DNA of 64,000 nt from Sulfuricurvum sp. (GCA_030696775.1 JAUYRN010000003.1:16738-80737); one strand, 5' to 3'. Positions 27,653 to 37,283 are shown, counted from the first letter of the stretch. Program-made: numbers and translations. The notes: generated from the sequence alone by a model not told the origin.

Positions 27653-30582
27653 TGCCTAATCATCCCGATACCATTCATACTGATCATGCTGAAAAGTCTA
27701 TTCATGGTTCCACTGGCTCACCACAATCGGGAATATCCACAAAACCATACCTAAAACGACTTTTACGAGCCCTCAAGCATCTCTTTGTCGCGCTTCATGC
27801 CCTTACTGTCATGGCGATACTTCTGTTATCTGCCCTCTTTTACATCGCTTTTCGTCCCGATGGGCTTGAACTGCTTAACAAAATGATCCTGACTCCTATG
27901 GGGATCGGGTACACCTCTGCTGAGGGTTCACTCTCGCAAGGGATAACCCTGCACAATCTCCATTCCCAAAGTATTGATGCCAAAACTCTTACTCTGGATT
28001 ATAATCTCACGGCTATTTTGAATGGAAAGCATGTTATTGACTCGATAAACATTGACGGATTGCAAATTCATTTGGAGGATTTCATCAGCGACGATGACGC
28101 CCCTAATCTTCCACTTCCGATATTTGCACTCAAAGAAGTGACATTAACCAATCTTCAGCTTATCAGCACCTACCCAATCGAGCTTGATATTCACGGTAAA
28201 GAGGGTTCATTTAACGGCAAAAATCTTAATTTTAGAACCATCACAGCATCGGTAAGAACCCAATACGCAAGCGGTGCCTTACAGGGAACAGTCAAAAATA
28301 ATGCCATTACAGGAAAGGGAATTGTCTATCCCAATGCATCCCAGCTTGACCCCTATCTTGCCGATTTCGTCACGCTCCCTGCTTCGCAGTCTGTTGATAT
28401 TTTGGAACTTTCCGACTCTAACGTACGATTATCAACCCATTTTAATACCCTAAATGCCAATTTTGATCCAAAAATATCCCTTAACGCGATAACGGTAGGG
28501 ATGGATTATCACTATAAAAATCATTACCTTGATTTTACAGCTCTTTATACACTTCTTCGAGATAGCAATCGGATGCAAACTTCCCAAAAGCTCCGCTATA
28601 CTTTAGATGGAGTTACTACCAGTGCATTTAAAGGAGAACTTCTCGCATCTACCCTTCCACTCCCGGCTAAAATCATTACAGGAAGTTTTCGTGATGATGC
28701 CGAAGGACTTGCAGGGAAACTCTCTCTGGCAAAAACTTCTCTGCTTCTACAAAGCGGTGATTATGAAGATTTCAAATGGCATTTTACGACTCTCAACGAT
28801 AGCCTTAATTTTCTCCCGATGCTTCCGGAAATGGTTAAGAACTCACCCTTTACAGGATCGGCCAATGGACATTATCATCGCATTAGCAAAATGCTAAGCG
28901 GAACTTTTGATGCTCAACACAATCACGCTGATATCAATGGAACGATACTTTCTCACGAGAACAAACTTCAGCTAAACGGAAAGCTATTCCTTCCGCCCAA
29001 TGCTCCAACTTGGAAAGAATGGAGCATGAAACCGCCATCTGAACTGGACTTTTCCCTTACTCAAGAAGCGGAGATAACACATCTCTCTCTTAATGGTCAG
29101 GACTTTGCTCTCTCGCTGCAGCGCCACAATGAGATGATCCACGGTTCTGGGAACTATATGGCAAGTTTTTTTGATATTAGCGGTAACCAGAGTGATACCT
29201 CTACGACTATGATCATCACCACTCTCACGCCATCTCTCAATAAAACACTGACTCTGAATTCCGCCATAACACTTCCTGAAACAGGGTATTATGATGCCGA
29301 AATACGCTCTTCTACCCACATTACGTATGATACTGCGCTTCACATCTATACCAATATTGAGATACCATGGTACGCAGCTGTTGTCGATTCCAAGCATCAA
29401 TACAGCGGAACTAACAGCGCCCTCTCTCTGAGCTACAATGCCAATCAAATTATTATCGACCAATACAATCTCGATATTGCCAATCACACTATCACATCCC
29501 CGCGTAAGTCCTATTTGCACATTGATCCCGCTGGAAATCTTATTATTGATGAAATTTGGATATTTGATGCTCTACGTTTGGATGGAATGGTCGATACAAG
29601 TACGTTAAATACTGTACTCAATCTAAAATCGGATAGCTTTACCTACAACGGACCGGAAGGGGAAGCGCATGTTGCTCTTGATTTGCACTACAACCGTGAT
29701 ACCAATACAACCCAAAAACTTGCCGGTAATATCACCGTTTTGGATGGACAAATCACATACCTGCCACTTCAGCAGTTCAAAGTAATGGACGACGATGTCA
29801 TCATTGTCCAAGACGTCACTGCCCCCAGTAAATCTTCTCTCGCCGTTGAAATAAAAATAGATGCACTAAAACCCATCCACTACCTTACTAAAGAGCTCGA
29901 TATCGACTTGATTCCAGACTTCACCCTCTGGAAAGACCCAAAAAATGATATGCAAATTTTGGGAATGGTCACTCTTCCAAACGGTACGATTACTACCAGC
30001 GGTAAAACTTTTACCCTTCGTCCCAGTTACGTTTATTTCGGTGGTGAAATCCCCAATAACCCGTATCTTGATATTACGGTCAACCATGAAGTGGATTATA
30101 AAAAAATTCAAATCTACATTACACACAGACTGGATTCTCCTATCTTTTTATTCAGTTCGGATCCCGTCATGAGTCAAAATGACATCATGAGCTATATCCT
30201 CTTTGGTGCTTCATCCGATGCCTCACTCAATTCTGGCAGTGGCAGTAACATCAGCGCACGAGCTGATGCTACCAATTTTATGCTCGGTGCTGGACTCAAA
30301 GGTCTCATCGGAGGAGCCACAAAACTTCAAATTGATACCATGAACATCCTCACCACAAAAGAGGGAGGAATGGGGTTTGAAGTGGGAGCGCGCCTCAACA
30401 AAGATTTCCGTGTTGTTTATAAAAATGATGCTATTTCGAGTGTTTTAGTGCAATATACGGTCAACCGATGGCTGCGTCTCGATGCAGATATTCACGAATT
30501 AGGACAGGGGATAAACGCCATTTATATCAAAGACTTCCGTGATTTCCTCCCCCACAATAGTGTTCAAAAAACAAAACCTTGA
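27652..30582 (+). CDS. TamB-like translocation/assembly protein
   Basis: A 976-residue protein with a single N-terminal membrane helix (about 38-64) and a long beta-rich periplasmic body like the AsmA/TamB lipid-transfer grooves. The C-terminal 350 residues carry the TamB (DUF490) signature: GNITVLDGQITYLPL, LGMVTLPNGTITTSGKTFTLR and SSDPVMSQNDIMSYILFGAS. It is shorter than E. coli TamB. TAATG coupling to the upstream Omp85 gene supports a TamA-TamB pair spanning the periplasm. Confidence 0.9.
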   Translation: MPNHPDTIHTDHAEKSIHGSTGSPQSGISTKPYLKRLLRALKHLFVALHALTVMAILLLSALFYIAFRPDGLELLNKMILTPMGIGYTSAEGSLSQGITLHNLHSQSIDAKTLTLDYNLTAILNGKHVIDSINIDGLQIHLEDFISDDDAPNLPLPIFALKEVTLTNLQLISTYPIELDIHGKEGSFNGKNLNFRTITASVRTQYASGALQGTVKNNAITGKGIVYPNASQLDPYLADFVTLPASQSVDILELSDSNVRLSTHFNTLNANFDPKISLNAITVGMDYHYKNHYLDFTALYTLLRDSNRMQTSQKLRYTLDGVTTSAFKGELLASTLPLPAKIITGSFRDDAEGLAGKLSLAKTSLLLQSGDYEDFKWHFTTLNDSLNFLPMLPEMVKNSPFTGSANGHYHRISKMLSGTFDAQHNHADINGTILSHENKLQLNGKLFLPPNAPTWKEWSMKPPSELDFSLTQEAEITHLSLNGQDFALSLQRHNEMIHGSGNYMASFFDISGNQSDTSTTMIITTLTPSLNKTLTLNSAITLPETGYYDAEIRSSTHITYDTALHIYTNIEIPWYAAVVDSKHQYSGTNSALSLSYNANQIIIDQYNLDIANHTITSPRKSYLHIDPAGNLIIDEIWIFDALRLDGMVDTSTLNTVLNLKSDSFTYNGPEGEAHVALDLHYNRDTNTTQKLAGNITVLDGQITYLPLQQFKVMDDDVIIVQDVTAPSKSSLAVEIKIDALKPIHYLTKELDIDLIPDFTLWKDPKNDMQILGMVTLPNGTITTSGKTFTLRPSYVYFGGEIPNNPYLDITVNHEVDYKKIQIYITHRLDSPIFLFSSDPVMSQNDIMSYILFGASSDASLNSGSGSNISARADATNFMLGAGLKGLIGGATKLQIDTMNILTTKEGGMGFEVGARLNKDFRVVYKNDAISSVLVQYTVNRWLRLDADIHELGQGINAIYIKDFRDFLPHNSVQKTKP

Positions 30583-30642
30583 TATCCGTCAATGTTTTGT
30601 ATTACTTCAAACGCTATACTTTGAAAAAAGCGGAGAACCCCA

Positions 30643-31077
30643 ATGATTTTAGAATTTATGCGAGACGATCACCGAGCCTGCGACCATCTCTACACCGAAG
30701 CTGAAAATGCCCTTGCTGATAAAAAAATAGACGAAGCCAAAACTCTTTTTGATGCGTTTTATCGTGCGACTAATCACCATTTCGACATGGAAGAGCGCGA
30801 ACTTTTTATTACGTTCGAAAAGCGAACCGGAATGATGGGCGGACCGACGCAAATGATGCGATACGAACATCAGCAATTACGCGCACAGTTGGAATCCATG
30901 CTCAAAGCACTCACCGAGGGCAAGTATGATGATTTTTTCGGTATCGGCGAATCCTTTATGATCATGCTGCAGCAACACAACATGAAAGAAGAGCAGATGC
31001 TCTATCCTATGATTGATCGTGCACTAGAAGGTGATGCCGAAATTATGATCCAAACATTAAAAGAGATGCCACTGTGA
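30643..31077 (+). CDS. Hemerythrin-like HHE protein
   Basis: A 144-residue four-helix protein with hemerythrin-type ligands: H10 and H15 (RDDHRACDHL), H45-H46 and E50/E54 (NHHFDMEERELF), H76 (RYEHQQLR) and H112/E117 (QQHNMKEEQMLYP). Such proteins bind a di-iron centre and sense or carry O2 or protect against NO. It leads a three-gene unit with DUF2249 and polytopic membrane genes (GTGA and 8-base overlaps), which points to gas-stress biology. Confidence 0.88.
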   Translation: MILEFMRDDHRACDHLYTEAENALADKKIDEAKTLFDAFYRATNHHFDMEERELFITFEKRTGMMGGPTQMMRYEHQQLRAQLESMLKALTEGKYDDFFGIGESFMIMLQQHNMKEEQMLYPMIDRALEGDAEIMIQTLKEMPL

Positions 31078-31316
31078 TTCTCATCGATGCGCGAGAACTG
31101 GAACACCCTGTCCCGTTGGAAATGGCGGTCGATGCGTTTAAAAATCTTATAGGCTCAGAAGTGATCCATTTCATCAACCGACGCGAGCCCCTGCCTCTGT
31201 TTGAGATTCTCACTAAAAATGGGGGCTTTTATCTCTCACGCCAAAATAGCGAGGGAGTATGGCACATTCACATTACCCGTGATCCGAACCTCGACTTAAA
31301 AGCCATCCATGTTTGA
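31074..31316 (+). CDS. DUF2249 domain protein
   Basis: An 80-residue protein with the DUF2249 pattern LIDARELEHPVPLEMAVDAF and HFINRREPLPLFEIL. The fold resembles TusA-like proteins but no catalytic cysteine is present. DUF2249 genes are frequently next to hemerythrin, NnrS or denitrification genes. The GTG start overlaps the hemerythrin stop as GTGA; AAGAGA precedes it. Confidence 0.8.
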   Translation: MILIDARELEHPVPLEMAVDAFKNLIGSEVIHFINRREPLPLFEILTKNGGFYLSRQNSEGVWHIHITRDPNLDLKAIHV

Positions 31317-32577
31317 GGGACTATCTCTCGATCAAGCCCCTCCACTTTCGGTGGTGATGCGCTTTTTTCTCACCCTTCCCACGTTTGGATTATTCTTAAG
31401 CCTCCTTATGATCTTTGCCCCTCATGATGTTCTCACCCTTAGCCATCCGCTATCACTTGCAAGTATTCATTTACTCTTTTTAGGAGTCATATCTATGGGG
31501 ATGATAGGGGCACTGTTTCAGATGCAAAGCGTCTTAGGCGGTAAACCCATCCCAAACCCGCACGGGAACTCCCTGATCATACACACCTTATTTACACTTG
31601 GGACCCTCTCTCTAGTATGTGCCTTTGCGTTTGGAATCAGTGAGCTTTTTATCATAGCAGGAGTATTTTTAGGAAGTGCCGTCGTCTATTTTGCCCAAAT
31701 CCTCCTACCCCTATTGTTTGGAACTATCACCCATGATACCCTCAAAGGGATGCGCTTGGCAGTCATAGCATTTGCGTTAACTGCCACGTTAGGCATCGTA
31801 ATGGCAACATCCTATGCTAACGGAACTTTTGGAGACTACCATGCCCTCATCCGTACGACACACTACTCACTGGGGCTTATCGGCTGGATTGCAATATTGA
31901 TTGTTCACGTTGCGTTTCAAGTGGTTGAGATGTTCTATGTCACCACCCCCTACAGCGATTGGTGTAAACACAATGTCGGACGGATACTCGTAGGCGCGCT
32001 TGTCCTGAAAGTTCTTTGGCTCTTTTTAAACCTCCCTTTCCCATGGCTAACCGATATGATTGCTGTCTCCCTGCTGTTTGGATTTGTCGTAACAACAATG
32101 AAGCGGTTACAGATGCGCAAACGACGCGTTAGTGATGTTAGTATTTGGTTTTGGAAGGGAGGAGTCGCTTTACTTGGACTCGCGCTTATGTCTTATAGTG
32201 GTTATCTCTTCAGCGATTATACCCCTCTTGAAACGGTAAGCCTTATCGCCTTTGCCTTATTTGCATTGTCCATTATTTTGGGGATGATGGGGAAAATCGT
32301 CCCTTTTTTGGTATGGTTTCATCTCAGTTCATCGGGCTTTATGGATACTCCGATCATGTCGAATATTATCCCGCAAAAAAGACTAAAAATCACTTTTTGG
32401 CTTTTTTCCGCCACAGCGATATCAGCCCTTCTCGCCCCTTTTTATGCAAATATTTTAATCCTCTGCGGTCTTACAAGCACCGCTATGTTTGCTCTGTTGC
32501 TTTTTAATCTCATCACCGCCAAACGACTCTATCACCATACCCTCGAGCACGGGACAAAATTCACCTTTCAGAGTTAA
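31309..32577 (+). CDS. Polytopic membrane protein, oxidase-subunit-I-like
   Basis: A 422-residue protein with about 12 membrane segments. Conserved-looking histidines sit inside helices (ASIHLLFLGVISMGMIGALFQ; HYSLGLIGWIAILIVHVAFQVVEMFYVT; GKIVPFLVWFHLSS), resembling the haem-copper-oxidase-like or NnrS-like membrane proteins that accompany hemerythrin and DUF2249 genes. The exact family is uncertain. It overlaps DUF2249 by 8 bases and converges on the next gene with a 4-base tail overlap. A role in NO or O2 handling is inferred from context. Confidence 0.68.
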   Translation: MFEGLSLDQAPPLSVVMRFFLTLPTFGLFLSLLMIFAPHDVLTLSHPLSLASIHLLFLGVISMGMIGALFQMQSVLGGKPIPNPHGNSLIIHTLFTLGTLSLVCAFAFGISELFIIAGVFLGSAVVYFAQILLPLLFGTITHDTLKGMRLAVIAFALTATLGIVMATSYANGTFGDYHALIRTTHYSLGLIGWIAILIVHVAFQVVEMFYVTTPYSDWCKHNVGRILVGALVLKVLWLFLNLPFPWLTDMIAVSLLFGFVVTTMKRLQMRKRRVSDVSIWFWKGGVALLGLALMSYSGYLFSDYTPLETVSLIAFALFALSIILGMMGKIVPFLVWFHLSSSGFMDTPIMSNIIPQKRLKITFWLFSATAISALLAPFYANILILCGLTSTAMFALLLFNLITAKRLYHHTLEHGTKFTFQS

Positions 32578-32906
32578 TCTCGACTCATTATCTTTTGTTT
32601 TTCTGCTTCAAACTCGGCTTCGTTAATGGCTCCATTATCGTAAAGCTGTTTGATCCGCTCTAGTGCATCATATTTTTGATTAGAGCTGGTCGTATTCTGA
32701 GGGACTTTTGTCGATTTTCCCAAGATAACATACAAAATAAACCCAAGAAACGGGATACAAAACACCAGTAAAAACCATACGATTTTAATCGCAACATCGG
32801 TAAATGTGGAGCGGATAATATCTACCAATGCCCATATCCACAATGCAAAAACCGAAATGGCAAGTAATAACCAAAGCACCCCGAACATCATTATCGAATT
32901 TTCCAT
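32574..32906 (-). CDS. PLDc_N plus SHOCT domain membrane protein
   Basis: A 110-residue protein with two membrane helices (about 8-32 and 38-62) in a phospholipase D-nuclease N-terminal (PLDc_N) module and a C-terminal SHOCT motif (YDALERIKQLYDNGAINEAEFEAEKQKI). No catalytic domain follows, so it is a small membrane protein of unknown role; SHOCT is thought to mediate oligomerisation. Confidence 0.82.
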   Translation of the reverse strand: MENSIMMFGVLWLLLAISVFALWIWALVDIIRSTFTDVAIKIVWFLLVFCIPFLGFILYVILGKSTKVPQNTTSSNQKYDALERIKQLYDNGAINEAEFEAEKQKIMSRD

Positions 32907-32979
32907 CTTTTACCTCTTTTATGTATCCAAAGTGCAGTTATTGTAACACAGATTTAAAAACACTTCCGCCCAAAACACT

Positions 32980-33002
32980 CTAAAATTAAGTGAAAATTTT
33001 AG
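32980..33002. repeat. Small inverted repeat before tRNA-Ser
   Basis: CTAAAATT (32980-32987) and AATTTTAG (32995-33002), perfect arms with a 7-base loop, upstream of the tRNA promoter. It may be a minus-strand gene start region feature or a weak terminator. Confidence 0.3.
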
Positions 33003-33012
33003 ATGAAAACGG

Positions 33013-33018
33013 TATAGT
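33013..33018 (+). promoter_or_regulatory. -10 box of tRNA-Ser
   Basis: TATAGT, 18 bases before the mature tRNA 5' end at 33036, a plausible distance for a short leader. Confidence 0.4.
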
Positions 33019-33035
33019 TTCATCCTTCCAACAAT

Positions 33036-33123
33036 GGACAGCTGGCCGAGTGGTCGAAGGCGCACGCCTGGAACGCGTGTAAAGGGCAACCTTTCTAGGG
33101 TTCGAATCCCTAGCTGTCCGCCA
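33036..33123 (+). tRNA. tRNA-Ser (GGA)
   Basis: An 88-base class II tRNA with an encoded 3' CCA. The acceptor stem is GGACAGC with GCTGTCC; the anticodon loop CTGGAAC sits on the stem CACGC/GCGTG and gives anticodon GGA. A long variable arm (AAAGGGCAACCTTT) and T-loop GGTTCGAATCC are present. It marks the left side of a more accessory stretch. Confidence 0.97.
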
Positions 33124-33174
33124 CATTCTCCTAAAAACACTTATTTTTAAATCCAAAAAAAGTCTTCAAATACC

Positions 33175-33486
33175 ATGAAACATAAAATAAAATCCAAAGT
33201 TCAACAGCTCGCCAAAAATCCTATTGCCAAAAAAGCGTTTCTTTCTATGAAACCGGACAAATCATTCTGGGGATTTTTGGGGATTATCTTCTTTTTTATT
33301 GTGCCTGAAACCATCGCTTTTATTTGGGGAGTAAATATCACGGCGTATGCTAAAGCTCAGCTTCCCTTAGCTACCTTTTTTATTGATGAGCAGTATTACA
33401 AGCTTCTAATAATGCTATTTGAAGAAGGGGGAAGCTGGGTCAATATAGGTATAGGGATTGTATTATTGATTTGGCTTTTTTTCTGA
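33175..33486 (+). CDS. Small membrane protein, unknown
   Basis: A 103-residue protein with a basic N-terminus (KHKIKSKVQQLAKNPIAKKAF) and two hydrophobic segments (about 33-55 and 87-103). It is not recognised. It follows tRNA-Ser after 51 bases with only a weak ribosome site, so the start is uncertain. Confidence 0.5.
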   Translation: MKHKIKSKVQQLAKNPIAKKAFLSMKPDKSFWGFLGIIFFFIVPETIAFIWGVNITAYAKAQLPLATFFIDEQYYKLLIMLFEEGGSWVNIGIGIVLLIWLFF

Positions 33487-33578
33487 TTTTGAAGAGAGCC
33501 GATCTTCTCGCATTCGTACATCGTTGGGTGAACCATTAGTTCTATTTGGGTATCATGTTTTAAAAAAAAAGGTATGAC

Positions 33579-33983
33579 GTGTTTCTTGAATATTTTCTCT
33601 CTTTCGGTCTCTTTTTCCTAACAGCACTTGCGATATTTGGCATTTTTCTTTTTCTGTACGCTAAAGTGACACCGTACGATGATTATAAAATGATCTTTTC
33701 TGACAACAACACCGCAGCCTCTCTTGGACTGGGTGGAGCTGTTTTAGGATTGTGTATACCTTTGTATAGCGCGTTGGTTCACAGCGTCTCTTATATCGAT
33801 TTTGTTATGTGGGCGGGGGTTGCGATCTCTATTCAGCTTATCTTTGCTTTTTTCCTCACGCGTCTAAGCGGCAAATATTCCGTTGAAAAACACATCAATA
33901 ACGGAGATATTTCTGTCGGTGCCCTGATGGCATTCATGTCTATTTCTATCGGCTTGATCAATGCCGGATCAATGAGCTACTGA
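33579..33983 (+). CDS. DUF350 family membrane protein
   Basis: A 134-residue protein with four membrane segments (about 5-28, 48-70, 75-97, 110-130). Text such as DNNTAASLGLGGAVLGLCIPLYSAL matches DUF350 (UPF0719), small membrane proteins of unknown function often near stress or potassium-transport genes. The start is GTG, with AAAGG just upstream. Confidence 0.75.
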   Translation: MFLEYFLSFGLFFLTALAIFGIFLFLYAKVTPYDDYKMIFSDNNTAASLGLGGAVLGLCIPLYSALVHSVSYIDFVMWAGVAISIQLIFAFFLTRLSGKYSVEKHINNGDISVGALMAFMSISIGLINAGSMSY

Positions 33984-34045
33984 GGCATGGACAGGTTAAC
34001 TTTCTCTTCTATCTCTAATTTCCTATCGTCAACAGGGTGTCTTCC

Positions 34046-34933
34046 ATGTCAAAAAGTGTAAAAGCTGCACTGCTGGCAAACGGGGCGATTGCAATTGCAA
34101 AAGGTTTAGCGGCATTTTTCACAGGTTCTGCTTCCATGATGGCGGAAGCGATTCACAGTACAGCCGATTGCGGCAATCAAATACTGGTCATGGTTGGTCA
34201 AAAACAAGCAGCCAAGGGAAAATCTGAGTTCCATGCCTTCGGACAAGGAAAAGCAAACTTTTTTTGGTCTTTTGTTGTCGCTGTTGTTCTCTTTTTATTA
34301 GGAGGGCTTTTCTCTATCTATGAAGGAATTCACAGAATTAGCGATCCTAAACCCATTGAAAATCCACTGCTCATTATTGGGATCATTGTTTTTGCCATCA
34401 TTCTTGAAGGAAGTGCATTAAGAATAGCCCTCAAAGAGAGTAATTCAAAATTAAAAGATCTTTTTTCGACGATTAGAGAGAGTTCATCTTCTCATATTTT
34501 AGTTGTTTTAATCGAAGATTCAGGCGCATTGCTGGGGTTGGTTATTCTCTCTTTAGGATTGGTCTTATCCGAGTTTGTTGATCCGATATTTGATGGTATC
34601 GCAGCTTTAATGATTGGACTTCTTTTGATAGGACTATGCACCGTCTTATTTATTGAACTCAAAAAATTACTGATCGGCGAAAGTCTTGATCGTGAAACCA
34701 CCAAGAAAATAAAAAATCTTATCAAAGATGAGTCGAATGTAATGGTTCACATCAATGCGGTAAGAAGCATGTTTATCGGTTCCAACGAAGTTCTGCTGAT
34801 CATTTCGATGAACGTTCAGGATGACGCATCCGGTCATGCAATCGAGCAGGATATTAAAGAACTAAAATACAAACTGCAAAAAATGTTCAAACAGCATAAG
34901 ATGCAGATATACATCGATGTGTTTGAATTTTAA
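34046..34933 (+). CDS. Cation diffusion facilitator transporter
   Basis: Proton-coupled efflux of divalent metals such as Zn, Fe or Mn. The 295 residues have about six membrane helices and the paired metal-site motifs AEAIHSTADCGNQ (helix 2) and LIEDSGALLGL (helix 5; ED replaces the more common HxxxD), then a cytosolic tail. I prefer ATG 34046, 9 bases behind AGGG, over the in-frame GTG at 34037. Confidence 0.87.
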   Translation: MSKSVKAALLANGAIAIAKGLAAFFTGSASMMAEAIHSTADCGNQILVMVGQKQAAKGKSEFHAFGQGKANFFWSFVVAVVLFLLGGLFSIYEGIHRISDPKPIENPLLIIGIIVFAIILEGSALRIALKESNSKLKDLFSTIRESSSSHILVVLIEDSGALLGLVILSLGLVLSEFVDPIFDGIAALMIGLLLIGLCTVLFIELKKLLIGESLDRETTKKIKNLIKDESNVMVHINAVRSMFIGSNEVLLIISMNVQDDASGHAIEQDIKELKYKLQKMFKQHKMQIYIDVFEF

Positions 34934-34943
34934 TGCTGGATCG

Positions 34944-35624
34944 TTATTTTTCTGATTTTGAACAACGGTAATCGACAGTAGCTTCAAGACTCGACTCTGA
35001 ATCACTTTGAATCGGGCTCTCCGTAGAAACACTATCCGCCATTGCCATAGCTTTCATCATCATCGGTTGCACCTGCGAAGTGCCGCCAAAATTAACCGAA
35101 GCGATTTCACACCTCATCCCCGTCTCTTTAGCAAATGACGAAGCCTGAACACCAGCCTTCCGTAAAAGCTCTAGCCGGAGGCGATTTTGGGTTTCACGCT
35201 CGCTTTGGACACTCACACCCAATGCTAACTCCCCCTGACTCTTACGAACGCTAGACGCGGTCACTTTATCGATTGAAGCACTCAAAGCATTGTATTGCTC
35301 GATACTGACAAATTCACATCCAAAAGAGAGATTGCCGCTGTATCCGATAAACTCTTGTTTTTGATCTTTGTAGTTGTACCGTGGAGAGAGATTATATCCG
35401 CCGCCGCGACAGACTTCTCCCTTTGGATCCGCACGCTTTACCTCAGCAACAATGGCATTGAGATGTTCTTTAATCGTATTGGCGTTTTTGCTTTGTTCTT
35501 CAAAATTCAAACTCCCGCGTAACACATCCGGCTTTACATTGGTGGCAACACGCTCAACAGACGTAATATTCATCTGAGCACTCGCCAATATCGGCAAAAG
35601 AATGGAAGCTATATATTTTTGCAT
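34944..35624 (-). CDS. SIMPL (DUF541) periplasmic protein
   Basis: A 226-residue protein with a signal peptide (about 1-16) and the SIMPL pattern: NITSVERVATNVKPDVLRGSL, NTIKEHLNAIVAEVK and SIDKVTASSV. Members are periplasmic or outer-membrane proteins of unclear role. Four cysteines remain in the mature part. Converges on the CDF gene. Confidence 0.78.
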   Translation of the reverse strand: MQKYIASILLPILASAQMNITSVERVATNVKPDVLRGSLNFEEQSKNANTIKEHLNAIVAEVKRADPKGEVCRGGGYNLSPRYNYKDQKQEFIGYSGNLSFGCEFVSIEQYNALSASIDKVTASSVRKSQGELALGVSVQSERETQNRLRLELLRKAGVQASSFAKETGMRCEIASVNFGGTSQVQPMMMKAMAMADSVSTESPIQSDSESSLEATVDYRCSKSEK

Positions 35625-35723
35625 ATCAACTCCTAAAATAATGATTTAAAAACTATTGTAACACTTGATTGTGAAGGAATTGTCTAAAGAACTTTTGATG
35701 AGTATATTTTTTGTAAAAATGGT

Positions 35724-36911
35724 TTAAAAGGAATAGCTTGCCAAAAACCTCATTTGGAGTGAATCCGCTTCATCTCCGTTTGTAAGATGCACTATTCGAC
35801 CTTCCATTGCTATTTCATGAATCATTTCCCCAAGACTCACAGATGTTTCATGGAAGTGAATATTATGCTCGACCAAATCGGTATAAGCGGCTTTCATCCC
35901 CAGCTCACGAAAAGCACTATCGCCCCATTCCAATCCAATTTTATAGCCTCCTGCACCGTGACGGCTGTGAGCCGATTCATAATATCCTGAAGTATAAAGA
36001 ACATCACCCGAGCCATAACAAAGGTCGGGAGAACCTTCGCTCTGATTATGACTCTTTGCCCATGTCTGATTGTATGCAGCAGTGAATGTAAGTCCCGATT
36101 GATCGTAATGCCAAGCTCCATCAATTCCCATAATAGTGTGATTGATCCCTATTGCAGAACCTGAGTTGCGATAATCCTTAAGTGCACCAATCATGTCTTG
36201 GTGAAGTAATTGGAAACCGATATCGGTAGCATCGAAAGAATGCGTAATTTCAAAATAAGCTTGATCCATAATTTCACTTACTCTTCCACCCCATATCTGA
36301 GCTGTTTGATTTTCAGAGTTGTAGTTGACACCGGCGAGGGTAACGGTAATATTGTTGGATGCATAAGGAGAAGCAAAAAAAGCAGGCATTGAGCTATAAA
36401 GGGCTTCTGATATGGGTACAAAAGCAAACGGATCACTCCCATTCTCCCATCCCGCCATCTTTCTTGCATGACCTAAAGTGAAAGCCCAATGCTGATCGTA
36501 ACGAGTATGCACATCTATCGCTTCAAAGAGATTTGGCATCAATGACATGTCATTAGAGTTTAAAAGAGGCCAATCAAGACGTATCCTCCCTATTCGTGCA
36601 GAGGAGGAATCAGATTCTATCTCAATCCATGCTTCGCCTAAAATCGCATCGGCACGACCATTGGGACCTAGAAGTTCTCCAGGCGTAGAACGTATGGGAA
36701 GCGCTCCATATACTGCTGCACCCCCTTTTAGATAAGAAGCCAGTTCAGATTCGATACCAAGCTTGAGGAGAACAGCACCTTCTGTATGGTGGACATCCGC
36801 ATAGCGATCTTGCTGAAGAATCATACGAAGTTCGTTGGAATAATCGGCAGCGCATATTGGTGAAATGGATGATAAAAAAATTAAATAGAGAATAATTCTC
36901 AATTTACACAT
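35724..36911 (-). CDS. Outer-membrane beta-barrel (porin-like) protein
   Basis: A 395-residue protein with a signal peptide (about 1-21, cut after CAA) and many alternating strands, ending LRFLASYSF with the C-terminal aromatic of barrel proteins. The early segment EAWIEIESDSSSARIGRIRLDWPLLNSND is typical of Campylobacterota porin-like barrels. Substrate unknown. Confidence 0.75.
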   Translation of the reverse strand: MCKLRIILYLIFLSSISPICAADYSNELRMILQQDRYADVHHTEGAVLLKLGIESELASYLKGGAAVYGALPIRSTPGELLGPNGRADAILGEAWIEIESDSSSARIGRIRLDWPLLNSNDMSLMPNLFEAIDVHTRYDQHWAFTLGHARKMAGWENGSDPFAFVPISEALYSSMPAFFASPYASNNITVTLAGVNYNSENQTAQIWGGRVSEIMDQAYFEITHSFDATDIGFQLLHQDMIGALKDYRNSGSAIGINHTIMGIDGAWHYDQSGLTFTAAYNQTWAKSHNQSEGSPDLCYGSGDVLYTSGYYESAHSRHGAGGYKIGLEWGDSAFRELGMKAAYTDLVEHNIHFHETSVSLGEMIHEIAMEGRIVHLTNGDEADSLQMRFLASYSF

Positions 36912-37022
36912 ACTGACATTCCTTAAAAATAAGTTTTTTTAATACTTTTTACTTTACTAGTGTACCATTTACTTTAGTATCTTCGGTAGAGTTCAATCAG
37001 GTCTTGAAGATTATTTTGTAAG

Positions 37023-37165
37023 CAGGTAAAAGAGGTTCTGAATGTTATTTCTGACATCGCCGATCAAACGAATTTATTAGCGCTGAATGCGGCAACCGAA
37101 GAGTAGAAGAAATAGCAACTTCAGCTAATCATCTCAATGCCCAGCTCAGACAATTTAAACTTTAA
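37023..37165 (+). pseudogene. Decayed chemoreceptor fragment
   Basis: Frame one reads [27 protein letters not shown] and then stops, which is the signalling tip of a methyl-accepting protein. After a +1 shift the text VEEIATSANHLNAQLRQFKL ends in TAA, which corresponds to the last residues of the receptor at 18880-20457 ([13 protein letters not shown]). About 130 codons between these parts are gone. This is a receptor tail that lost its middle and front. The rest of 36912-37207 holds nothing else I can name. Confidence 0.85.
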
Positions 37166-37207
37166 AGATTGATCTATAATAAAATTGGATGAAGTAAATA
37201 TGTAGAT

Positions 37208-37283
37208 TGGTGGACCCTAGCGGGATCGAACCGCTGACCTCGTCGCTGCCAGCGACGCGCTCTCCCAGCTGAGCTAAGGGCCC
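37208..37283 (-). tRNA. tRNA-Ala (GGC)
   Basis: A 76-base tRNA with encoded CCA. The acceptor stem is GGGCCCT/AGGGTCC. The anticodon loop CTGGCAG on stem CGTCG/CGACG gives GGC. The D-arm and T-loop GGTTCGATCCC are standard. Confidence 0.97.

Noticed and set aside
33036..37283. Genomic island integrated at tRNA-Ser or tRNA-Ala
   Set aside because: I found no integrase and no duplicated tRNA end within the interval.
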